A stretch of 64,000 nucleotides of DNA from an uncultured Rhodoblastus sp. (lineage in GTDB: Bacteria > Pseudomonadota > Alphaproteobacteria > Rhizobiales > Beijerinckiaceae), in contig NZ_CAIUXT010000061.1 in the NCBI RefSeq assembly GCF_903903185.1, positions 1-64,000 of the forward strand, written 5' to 3'. A program made the position numbers and the translations under genes. The notes beneath the pieces are model-generated. The model was not told the DNA's origin. It searched no databases and worked only from the letters and a program-made list of their open reading frames with translations. The stretch's first letter is position 1, and each line of letters starts with the position of its first letter. Shown here one piece after another: positions 56,207-64,000 of this stretch.

Positions 56207-59200
56207 TCAGAACGCGTAACGCGCCTTGAACAAGCCGGCCTGTTCGAGATAGCCGGTGCGCGCGATGGCGTCATAGGTCAGGGCGAACTGGAATGCGCCG
56301 GAGTCAAAATGCAATCCGGCGCCAAAGTCGAGCAAATTGCGCGACGGGTTCGGACCGGTGGCGATAAACGGGTTGCTGGCGCCGATGAAACTGGCGGTGA
56401 CCGACTGGGTGAGGTCGCCGAACTCATGGAGATAGGCGGCGCGCAATTCGAGATCGATCGCCGATGTGCTGGCGACGTTGCTCCATAGCGGGATGGCGTT
56501 GATCGGAATCAGCGCCTTGGCGCCGAGAACGCTGCGCTCGGAGTCGTTCACGACGCTTCGATAGGTCAGGGCGGCGCCGTTTGAGCTGGTTTCCGCATAG
56601 GCGTTCTGCGCGATATTGGCGTAAGTGAAGCCCGCATAGGGAGTGAGAATCGACGCGCCGAACTGCACCGGCGCCCCGGCTTCGATACTGGCGGAAAAGA
56701 GGTTGCCGCCATGCGTCGCCGAAGCCGCGTCGCTGAAGCCCGGGAAACTTATGGTCCGCGACGTGTTGTAGTTAAGCCCGCCGTCCGCCACCGAACCGCG
56801 CACATAATATTTTTCGAGGTCAAGCGAGCCATAGACCAGGCCTTGATAGACGCTGACGCCGGTATTGTCGTTGAACAGGCCGCTGTCGCGCGCTTGAGAA
56901 CTGACATAGCCGAAAGCGGCGCCCAGGCGGGCGCCCGGCGCGATCTGCCGGTCGTAACCGCCGATGACGCCGGCGAAATTGGCGCTGTAGCCATGAATGT
57001 GCTCGGTAGTGGACTGCGTCGCGCTGCCGTCGATGGCGCTCGCCCAGACGGCGCCGCCGGCCGCCGGGCTTTCGACGGGGCCGGCGCTGGCGACCCAGCG
57101 GTCCTTCGTCGGCGCCCGCGCGGAGAGCAGGCTGTCCAGACGGTTGTTGACCTGACCTTGGAACAGCGTGGCGATGGCCAGCGGAATCTGGATCGCCGCG
57201 CCATTAACTTGCGGACCCAAGCTTTCGCCCGCCGCCCGAACCGCGCCGAAGTCAGGCAAGGCTTCGACCGCCGCGCCCAGGGCGTTCACCTTGGCGCTGG
57301 AGCCCGTATAGGACAAGAGGCCCGCCAGGGTCGATGCGCCCGCGCGGGATAATCCGGGAATGGTGTGCGGATCGACGACCGAGGCCGTCAACAGCAAGGC
57401 GCCCGTCGATGTGCTGGCGCTGGTCGAGACCAGCACGCTACCCGTCGGCGTCGTCGCCACGCTTCCCGGACCGTTGACGCTCGAGGCGACCACCCAGGTC
57501 GCGCCATTATTCACCAGCGTCGTGAAGGTTGGCGTCAAGACCGTGGGGCCGGCCAGAGTCAGCGTCCCGTAAATGGAGCCGAGTTTGGTCGAAGGCGCGG
57601 CATGCGAGCCGCCGGCGCCGTAGACCGTGGTGGTCAGGGTCGAACCGGCCACCAGCGAGACGCCGTTCGCCACCGCGACACGCGAGGCGTTCAAATTCAG
57701 CTCGCTGAAATTGCGCACGCTGGCCAGGTTGGTGACGCCGTAGAGCGTCAGGCTGTTCGAGCCGGTTCCGTTGAGAGCGACGATATTGCCCGAGAAGCCG
57801 GTTCCGGTCAGGGTGATGGAATTGACCGAGCCCGGCTGGTCGTTGATGACGATATTGCCGTTCAGCACGCCTTCATTGGTCAGCGTGAAGGATTGCCCGC
57901 CGACATAGCTGGCGAGCACTTTCACCGAAGCCGCGCAGCCTGCGTTGGTCGTGCTGTCGCCGGCCGCCGGACAGGCGTTGCCGGCGAAATCCGTCCCGCC
58001 GGCGCTCTGGTAGGCTTGATCGGCGGCGGGCGCGCCGTCCAATGGCGTTCCGTCCTCGGTCAATGCCGCCGAAAAGGTCGCGGTCGAGGGACGCTGATCG
58101 ACGCTGAAATTGCCGTTGATGGTCGCGCCGGCGGCATTGTCGACGACATGCGTCCCCGAGCCGAGGTAGAAATTGCCGTTGATCAGGCCGTAGTTTTGAA
58201 TGTTGCTGTCGCGCGGTCCCGCATTGGAGCCGCTGACCGCCGCCGGATTGCCGCCATTGGCCGCATAGACCAGTGGGGTAATGTCCAGAGCGAGAATATC
58301 GCCGGTGATCGACCCGGACGCCTTGTTCGTGAGCGTCAAGGCAGACGTGCCGCCAATGGCGATCGTCCCCTGAGCGACGCCGTCAACCGCCTGTATGTTT
58401 GAAACGACATTGAGCGGGCTGTCGGGGTTGGTTCCATCAATCGTTTCGAATTCCGCTCCCCCCCAGGTCGCAATCGCCCAATGACCGGTGGCGAGCGTAT
58501 CGGTCGGCCTCCAGGACGTATGGGCGATCACGCCGGAATTGACGATGGTCGTATCGGCGCGGCCATAATAAACCGTTGCGAAATTGCCGGTCGCCAGAAT
58601 CTTGCCCCCGGCGGCGTTGTTGAGCGTGAATGAATTGGTATTGTCGTCGGTGTAGAGCACGGCCATGTCGTTCAGGGTCGCGCCGTTGTATTTGGCCGTG
58701 TAAGTGGCGGGTGTTCCGCTGGCGGTGACCGAAAGCTTGGTTGGGTCGAAGCTCGAAAAGAACGTCTGCGTCGCGGAGAGCGTTCCCTTGTTGTTGACGG
58801 TGAAACTATTCACCTGGCTGTCGGCTACGATCAACTCGATGCGCGCGGTGGCGATCTGGTTGGTCGAAAAGGCCAGAGAACCGGCGTTGTTGAGGACGAC
58901 ATTATTGACGGCCGGGCTTTCGGTGTTGGAAAAATTGGCGGCGACCAGCCCCCTGTCGGCAAGCGACGCGGATGTGGGATTGATGACATTGGCCGAAACC
59001 GTGTTGTCGAAATTGAGTGTGACGTTTGGCGGATTGGGATCGTAGCCGGGGTTATTCGGATTGGTCGCCGCCGGAAAGGCCGGATTATCGGGCGTGTAGC
59101 TGTTGCTCCCTTTGATCGGCTGGAAAGCAGCGGCGGCGTCGTAGATGGTGATCGGCAGACCCGAGCCGATAGCGAGCGTTCCCGTGCAGGAGAGCGTGAG

Positions 59201-59314
59201 CAGATCCGCCGATGACACACAGCCTGCGGCTTGGGCGCCCGAAGCCTCGCCCAGGGTTGCAACGACGACGAAAGAAAACGTCGCAACGCGACCTTTGCGA
59301 TTCGGCTTACGCAT
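56207..59314 (-). CDS. Autotransporter (type Va) outer-membrane protein
   Basis: A 1035-residue autotransporter. A signal peptide (residues 1-31, ending SGAQAAG) precedes a passenger of about 730 residues rich in Asn, Ser, Thr, Gly and short repeated strands such as SLTLYGVTNL, as expected for a beta-helix. The last 270 residues form the translocator barrel and end in the outer-membrane signature RYAF. No protease motif was seen in the passenger. The start at 59314 follows GGGAG; an in-frame start 21 codons upstream is less likely. It is divergent from the lanmodulin-like gene. Confidence 0.88.
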   Translation of the reverse strand: MRKPNRKGRVATFSFVVVATLGEASGAQAAGCVSSADLLTLSCTGTLAIGSGLPITIYDAAAAFQPIKGSNSYTPDNPAFPAATNPNNPGYDPNPPNVTLNFDNTVSANVINPTSASLADRGLVAANFSNTESPAVNNVVLNNAGSLAFSTNQIATARIELIVADSQVNSFTVNNKGTLSATQTFFSSFDPTKLSVTASGTPATYTAKYNGATLNDMAVLYTDDNTNSFTLNNAAGGKILATGNFATVYYGRADTTIVNSGVIAHTSWRPTDTLATGHWAIATWGGAEFETIDGTNPDSPLNVVSNIQAVDGVAQGTIAIGGTSALTLTNKASGSITGDILALDITPLVYAANGGNPAAVSGSNAGPRDSNIQNYGLINGNFYLGSGTHVVDNAAGATINGNFSVDQRPSTATFSAALTEDGTPLDGAPAADQAYQSAGGTDFAGNACPAAGDSTTNAGCAASVKVLASYVGGQSFTLTNEGVLNGNIVINDQPGSVNSITLTGTGFSGNIVALNGTGSNSLTLYGVTNLASVRNFSELNLNASRVAVANGVSLVAGSTLTTTVYGAGGSHAAPSTKLGSIYGTLTLAGPTVLTPTFTTLVNNGATWVVASSVNGPGSVATTPTGSVLVSTSASTSTGALLLTASVVDPHTIPGLSRAGASTLAGLLSYTGSSAKVNALGAAVEALPDFGAVRAAGESLGPQVNGAAIQIPLAIATLFQGQVNNRLDSLLSARAPTKDRWVASAGPVESPAAGGAVWASAIDGSATQSTTEHIHGYSANFAGVIGGYDRQIAPGARLGAAFGYVSSQARDSGLFNDNTGVSVYQGLVYGSLDLEKYYVRGSVADGGLNYNTSRTISFPGFSDAASATHGGNLFSASIEAGAPVQFGASILTPYAGFTYANIAQNAYAETSSNGAALTYRSVVNDSERSVLGAKALIPINAIPLWSNVASTSAIDLELRAAYLHEFGDLTQSVTASFIGASNPFIATGPNPSRNLLDFGAGLHFDSGAFQFALTYDAIARTGYLEQAGLFKARYAF

Positions 59315-59381
59315 GGAAACTCCCAATTTTTGGTTGGAAACAGACAATAGGCAGGCAATAACGAAATACAACTTCATAAAA

Positions 59382-59422
59382 TCCCGAATTTTCGGGAAGA
59401 ATTCCCGTTGTAACCGGGAATT
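59382..59422. promoter_or_regulatory. Twin dyads in the autotransporter/lanM promoter region
   Basis: Two adjacent inverted repeats between divergent genes: TCCCGAA-N2-TTCGGGA (59382-59397) and AATTCCCG-N7-CGGGAATT (59400-59422). They share the half site TCCCG/CGGGA, which recurs upstream of the TonB receptor and exbB (62470-62497). They may be an operator for a common regulator; one could instead be a hairpin in the leader RNA. Confidence 0.55.
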
Positions 59423-59466
59423 TTTCCGCTTATGATCCAGCCCGTTCAGAAGAGGAGTTTTCCGTC

Positions 59467-59859
59467 ATGATCTCCCGCCGCCCCCTGCTCATTTCACTCG
59501 CCGGTCTGGTTGCTTTGGCTGCGTCGCCGAGCCTCGCCGAAAGCCTGCCCAAAGGGCTCGACACCGACAATGACGCCACGATCGATCTGGCCGAGGCCAA
59601 AAAGGCCGCCGGGGCCTTGTTCGACCGGCTCGACCACGAGCATGACGGCACGCTCGACACCCGAGAACTGCGCCGCCGCCTGAAGAAGGGGGAAATCTCG
59701 GCCGCCGACCCCGACAAGGACGGAACTCTGACCAAGGATGAATATCTCGCCGCAGTCGAAGCGCGGTTCAAGGCCGCCGACCCCGACAACGACGGCACGC
59801 TCGACGCCAGGGAATTGCATAGCAAAGCCGGTCGCGCGCTGTTGAAACTGCTGAAGTAG
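59467..59859 (+). CDS. lanM: Lanmodulin-like EF-hand protein
   Basis: A 130-residue periplasmic protein, signal peptide residues 1-24 (ASPSLA/ES). It has four EF loops: 32-43 (DTDNDATIDLAE), 56-67 (DHEHDGTLDTRE), 81-92 (DPDKDGTLTKDE), 105-116 (DPDNDGTLDARE). Loops are only 12-13 residues apart, and loops 3 and 4 have the proline at position 2 that marks lanmodulin, the picomolar lanthanide binder of methylotrophs. The segment EYLAAVEARFKAADPDNDG closely resembles lanmodulin as I recall it. Loops 1 and 2 lack Pro2, loop 2 has His at 2 and 4, and loop 3 lacks Asp9, so affinity may differ. A calcium role is the alternative. Confidence 0.85.
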   Translation: MISRRPLLISLAGLVALAASPSLAESLPKGLDTDNDATIDLAEAKKAAGALFDRLDHEHDGTLDTRELRRRLKKGEISAADPDKDGTLTKDEYLAAVEARFKAADPDNDGTLDARELHSKAGRALLKLLK

Positions 59860-59880
59860 AATTCGGCTATAAAATTCCCA

Positions 59881-59926
59881 ACGCCAATTGGCGCGACCTG
59901 TTCCCGGGTCTCGACACAATTGGCGT
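59881..59926. terminator. Inverted repeat between convergent lanM and the TonB receptor gene
   Basis: Perfect 10-base arms ACGCCAATTG/CAATTGGCGT (59881-59890 / 59917-59926) around a 26-base loop. CGCCAATTGGCG at 59882-59893 is itself palindromic. The place, between two convergent genes, suggests a shared terminator, though no T-run follows. Confidence 0.5.
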
Positions 59927-59974
59927 CGCGTCCTTTGCAGCGGCCTGCGAATTGGACGCAAGTCCGCCAGATTG

Positions 59975-62305
59975 TCAGAAAGAAATCCTGACGCCGCCAT
60001 AGACGGCGAGTGGCATTCCGGCGCCGAGCGAGAGTGGATTGACGAAGGGCGTAGGCGTCACGGTAGGCGTTTCCATCAAGATTCCGCTGGAGTAATATTG
60101 CCGGTTGAACAGGTTCTGCGCCAAGGCATAGACCTGCACTTCCTTGGTCACCTGATAGGACGTGTGCAGGTTGACTGTTCCATAGCCGCCAAGCTGGGTG
60201 ATCGCCCCGATTTCGTCGCCGACCAGTCGCTGGCCGCTGACCAGAATCCAGTCCGCGCCGAATTTCCATTGCGGAACGAAAGCGATTTCAAAACCGGCTT
60301 TGAGGTGATGGCGCGGAATGCCGGCGATCGGCGTTCCCGGCGTGATCGGGATCGAGGTTGCGCCGGTATCCGGGTTGACGATCGCCGCCGGGCTGTTCGA
60401 GGGATCGAGGAACGTGCTGCGATAGGTTGCGTCGATATAGGCGTAATTGGCGTAGACCCGCCAATTGTCCCTGGTCCAGGCGGCGCCAAGCTCGGCGCCC
60501 TGGCGCAGCGTCCCTCCGATATTGGCGTAATAGCCATAGGAATTATAGGGCGTGGTCAAAGGCTGAATGTCGTTGGCGTTGGCGGTATGGAACAGGCCGG
60601 CGCTCCAGTCGATCTTGCCGTTTTGTCCGAGGTCCCACTTGCCGCGAAAGCCGGTTTCCGCCGTGCGCGACACCACCTGCTGGAGCGGCGGGTCGGAATT
60701 GATGAAATTGGCGACGATGCAGGGCCTTAGCGGATCGGCGCAGCCGAGTTCCAGCGGCGTCGGCGTGCGGTTGGCTTCCGAATAGCCGGCGTAGAAGGTG
60801 ATGCCCGACGTAACCTGATAGGTCAGGCCGAGGAGCGGATTGAAGCGTGAATAGGTGTTATTGCCGTTCAACGCCGTGCCGATCTGATCCTCGAGATCGA
60901 TCTGGGCGAAATTGAACCGCCCGCCGCCGGTGATCGCCAGTTCTTTCGTCACATTGAAGGTGTCCAGCGCGAACACGCCGACATAGGTATTGGTCGCGAA
61001 AGTGCTGACCGGGGCGACGAAGCCGCCGGGAGTGTCGATGAGGATGCCCGAACCCGTCACCACGAGATTGTCCTGGATGATCCCCAGTTCACTGTTGCCG
61101 TGAAAATTCGTCCAGCCCCGATCGATCGAGGCGCCAAGCGTGAAGCGATTGTCTCGATCGGCGATCCTGTCGGTATTGACCGCTTGAAGGCTGGCGCCGG
61201 TCGATTGCGAATGGGTCCAGGAGCGGTCGATCTCGCCCAGCGTCCGCGCGCCATTATTGGAAATATCCGGAATCGGATTGCCCCGGATGTCGGTCGCGGG
61301 ATTGCCGTTGGCGTCGCATAAAACAGTCGTATCGGCGTCGCAAAGGGCGAGGCTGGTGGTGTTGCCGTCCACATGGGTCTGGCTGAAATTGCGATAATAG
61401 GCGTTGGCGTCGAACTTAAGCGTGTTCGAATACTGGTAAGAGCCGGTGAGAGCGAAGGCGGCAAGCCCATTGCTCGACGTTTGCGGCGTGGTGAACACGT
61501 TGGCGTAGTTCTGCGTGAGCAATTCGATCGGCGTCGTTCCGGCCCCTACCAGAGTGTTCTGCGCCCCGGTGAAGCTGAAATGCACCTCGGCCTTGTCCCC
61601 CTTGTAGCCGAGATCGGCGTAGACGCGTCGAATCTGCGAGGGACTATAGTGTTTCCAGCCATTGTCGTTGATCGCTTCGCCGGCGACATAGAAACCCCAA
61701 TTGTCGATCTGCTTGCCATATTCCACGGCGATCTGGCGACGGCCGAACGAACCGCCGCGCGCGTCGAGATCGAAGCCCTGGAAGTTGAAGCCGTTCTTCA
61801 TCGTCACCGTCACGGCGCCGCCCAGCGCGTTGAGGCCGAAAGCCGGATTATTGGTGACAATCTCCGTCGATCTGATCGCAATGACCGGGATCGTGTCCCA
61901 GTTGACGGTGTCGCCAAAGGCCTCGTTGACGCGGATGCCGTTCTGATAGACCGCGAGGCCCTGCGGCGTGCCCGAAATCGGCGAGGCGTTGAAGCCGCGA
62001 AAATACAGATCGGGCTGAAGGTCGTTGCCCGAAACGTTGCTGGTGAAAACGCCGGGGACATTGCGATTCAAGCCGTCGGTGACGCTGACGTCGCCATGCT
62101 CGGCAATGTCCTGAGAGGTCGTGACCGGTTGGACCGCCGCGGGAATTTTTTCCGCCGCGATCCCGCTGCCGGTGAACGGGGTCGTCTCGACGATGTTGAT
62201 GTCGGGCAGGACCACAACGCCGCCATCCTGCGCCGACGCGTCATGCGTCGAGGCGCCGAGGGTCGTGAGCGCCGCCGCGAGAGACAGCCAGAAGATGCGC
62301 GTCAT
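59975..62305 (-). CDS. TonB-dependent outer-membrane receptor
   Basis: A 776-residue receptor. Signal peptide at residues 1-25 (ending DASAQ), a TonB-box-like VVLPDINIVE directly after it, then the plug domain with NVPGVFTSNVSGNDLQPDL and RGFNASPISGTPQGLAVYQN. A 22-strand type barrel follows and ends in VRISF. It converges with the lanmodulin-like gene and is divergent from exbB-exbD-tonB. In Methylorubrum the lanmodulin gene also lies by a TonB receptor for lanthanide uptake (LutH); a like role here is inference. An ATG 9 codons upstream (62332) is less well placed. Confidence 0.9.
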   Translation of the reverse strand: MTRIFWLSLAAALTTLGASTHDASAQDGGVVVLPDINIVETTPFTGSGIAAEKIPAAVQPVTTSQDIAEHGDVSVTDGLNRNVPGVFTSNVSGNDLQPDLYFRGFNASPISGTPQGLAVYQNGIRVNEAFGDTVNWDTIPVIAIRSTEIVTNNPAFGLNALGGAVTVTMKNGFNFQGFDLDARGGSFGRRQIAVEYGKQIDNWGFYVAGEAINDNGWKHYSPSQIRRVYADLGYKGDKAEVHFSFTGAQNTLVGAGTTPIELLTQNYANVFTTPQTSSNGLAAFALTGSYQYSNTLKFDANAYYRNFSQTHVDGNTTSLALCDADTTVLCDANGNPATDIRGNPIPDISNNGARTLGEIDRSWTHSQSTGASLQAVNTDRIADRDNRFTLGASIDRGWTNFHGNSELGIIQDNLVVTGSGILIDTPGGFVAPVSTFATNTYVGVFALDTFNVTKELAITGGGRFNFAQIDLEDQIGTALNGNNTYSRFNPLLGLTYQVTSGITFYAGYSEANRTPTPLELGCADPLRPCIVANFINSDPPLQQVVSRTAETGFRGKWDLGQNGKIDWSAGLFHTANANDIQPLTTPYNSYGYYANIGGTLRQGAELGAAWTRDNWRVYANYAYIDATYRSTFLDPSNSPAAIVNPDTGATSIPITPGTPIAGIPRHHLKAGFEIAFVPQWKFGADWILVSGQRLVGDEIGAITQLGGYGTVNLHTSYQVTKEVQVYALAQNLFNRQYYSSGILMETPTVTPTPFVNPLSLGAGMPLAVYGGVRISF

Positions 62306-62626
62306 TTTGCGGTTCCCAAGTTTTCGCCGCATTTCGCGGACCCAAATGCGCAAGCGACCGGATGGCCGAAGGGAAAGAAACCATTTCTCTCCCCGCTCGT
62401 TACGCTCGATGGATTTGCTGCAGAATCGGTTGAGAACGAAGTTATACTTCAACGGACCCGACGACGCACTCCCGAAGATGTCGGGATTTTTTCCCGAACA
62501 AACCCGTTCCTCCAAATGGAATTTTAACGCTACAAAGGGCTTTCTCCAGAAAGCGGACGACGCCTTGCCGCAGGCCGGGCGTCATGGACGCAGGTAAAAA
62601 GTCGAACGCAAAAAGGGACGCCAAGC
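62306..62626. promoter_or_regulatory. Receptor/exbB divergent promoter region with TCCCGA half sites
   Basis: This 321-base gap contains three alternating half sites at even spacing: TCCCGA (62470-62475), TCGGGA (62481-62486) and TCCCGA (62492-62497), each pair 5 bases apart. The same half site forms the dyads at 59382-59422. No open frame here is credible. Confidence 0.5.
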
Positions 62627-63264
<638 letters not shown>

Positions 63265-63265
<1 letters not shown>

Positions 63266-63717
63266 TGGCCTTTCCGAACCGCAAGAGCGCCGTCGGCGAA
63301 GGCCTCTACCAGCCGCAGGCCGACATCAACGTCACGCCTCTGGTCGATGTGATGCTCGTGCTGTTGATCATTTTCATGGTCACCGCGCCGCTGCTCGCCA
63401 CCGGCGTCAAGGTGCAGCTGCCGCAAGCGAAAGCGGCGCAGCCGCTCAATCCGAAAGAGCCGGTTCTCATCACCGTCGGCAAGGACGGCAAGGTGTCGCT
63501 CGGGCCGGACGAAGTCCCCGCCGACCTGCTGGTCGATGCGGTGAAGAACAAGCTTGGCGAGGATGCGTCGCGCGTCGTTCACCTGCGCGGCGACAAGGAG
63601 GCCTCGTTTGGCGATGTCGTGGCGATCATGGACAGGCTGGCGACCCACGGCGTCACCCATATCGCCATCGTCACCGCGCCTAACGGCAAGGAGCGGAACC
63701 CGGAGTTGCGGCCTTGA
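63265..63717 (+). CDS. exbD: ExbD-type motor subunit (ExbD/TolR family)
   Basis: A 150-residue protein with one N-terminal membrane helix (residues 25-45). The proton-carrying Asp is in NVTPLVDVMLVLLIIFM. A periplasmic domain follows. It is coupled to exbB upstream and to tonB downstream (TTGA overlap). Confidence 0.9.
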
Positions 63718-64000
63718 GCCAGGCGGCGGCGATAGAGTCTTCATCGCCCGGCCTGGCTCCGCCTCCGGGGGGGCCGGATGCCGCGACGATCGAGAGAGGC
63801 GCGATCAGGCCGCCCTGGCTGCGGCCGGCTGCGATTGTTTTCGTCGTGGCGCTGCATGTGGCGGCGGCGCTTTTCATCGTCGCCCGCGTCGCGCCGGTGG
63901 TTTCGCTCGACGGCATCGACGTGACGCTTATGCCGCTCGGCGACAGCGCCGAGGACAGGCCGAATATCGACGAGGTGAAGGAGGCCGAGGCGCGGGCGCC
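63714..64000 (+). CDS. tonB: TonB-like energy transducer, 3' end outside window
   Basis: Starts with TTG overlapping the exbD stop; 95 codons are visible. The order is a cytoplasmic Pro/Gly-rich tail of about 35 residues, one membrane helix (PAAIVFVVALHVAAALFIVA, with the H typical of TonB/TolA helices), then an acidic periplasmic segment. Only the N-terminus is present, so TonB versus TolA cannot be proven; the receptor next to it favours TonB. Confidence 0.75.
   Translation, partial: MSQAAAIESSSPGLAPPPGGPDAATIERGAIRPPWLRPAAIVFVVALHVAAALFIVARVAPVVSLDGIDVTLMPLGDSAEDRPNIDEVKEAEARA

Overview
The window is a GC-rich, gene-dense stretch of an alphaproteobacterial chromosome, most likely from the Hyphomicrobiales and close to the Beijerinckiaceae/Methylocystaceae methylotrophs. 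The evidence is a combination of gene content: ChvG/ChvI with HPr kinase, EIIA-Man and HPr next to pckA; RcdA and TrcR cell-cycle proteins; a red-type (form IC) RuBisCO operon; an NAD-dependent molybdenum formate dehydrogenase; a class I PHA synthase; and a lanmodulin-like lanthanide-binding protein. The taxonomic placement is inference. The window opens inside a patatin gene and closes inside a tonB gene.

Layout. 1-5508: patatin phospholipase, AI-2E-family permease, alpha/beta hydrolase and Na/Pi cotransporter, all on the minus strand. 5664-12347: LysR regulator and the formate dehydrogenase operon fdsG-fdsB-fdsA-fdhD. 12502-18586: Calvin-cycle operon cbbF-cbbP-cbbL-cbbS-cbbX with divergent cbbR. 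The two blocks converge on a 104-base double-hairpin repeat. Together they give CO2 and NADH from formate and the means to refix the CO2. 18662-25265: surface-glycan locus (unknown protein, three glycosyltransferase-type proteins, FkbM methyltransferase). 25405-26573: vapBC toxin-antitoxin pair and tRNA-Arg(CCG). 26771-35369: polA, a BI-1 protein, an FtsX-type ABC exporter with divergent SGNH esterase, and thpR. 35450-37046: a radical SAM/SPASM peptide maturase followed 10 bases later by a 56-codon precursor-like gene with a strong ribosome binding site. 37443-41457: glutamine amidotransferase, SDR, TerB-like protein, acyl-CoA synthetase. 41604-47584: HPr, EIIA, HprK, ChvG, ChvI and pckA, a carbon/nitrogen and envelope-stress signalling block. 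47825-52266: small unknown protein, phaC, rcdA, DUF1192, trcR. 52298-55639: ruvC-ruvA-[AbrB/PIN toxin-antitoxin]-ruvB-ybgC. 55784-64000: secreted small protein, autotransporter, lanmodulin-like EF-hand protein, TonB-dependent receptor, exbB-exbD-tonB.

The two most interesting systems are the last block and the radical SAM locus. The last block reads as a metal (lanthanide or calcium) acquisition module: a periplasmic EF-hand protein with lanmodulin spacing and two proline-2 loops, a receptor, its energising complex and an autotransporter. TCCCGA/TCGGGA dyads lie in both divergent promoter regions. The radical SAM locus is a minimal, apparently orphan RiPP cassette whose precursor is too short to be called by routine gene finding.

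Two families of dispersed intergenic hairpin repeats (copies near 12.4 kb and 50.7 kb; copies near 37.1, 41.5 and 49.9 kb) punctuate the gene borders.
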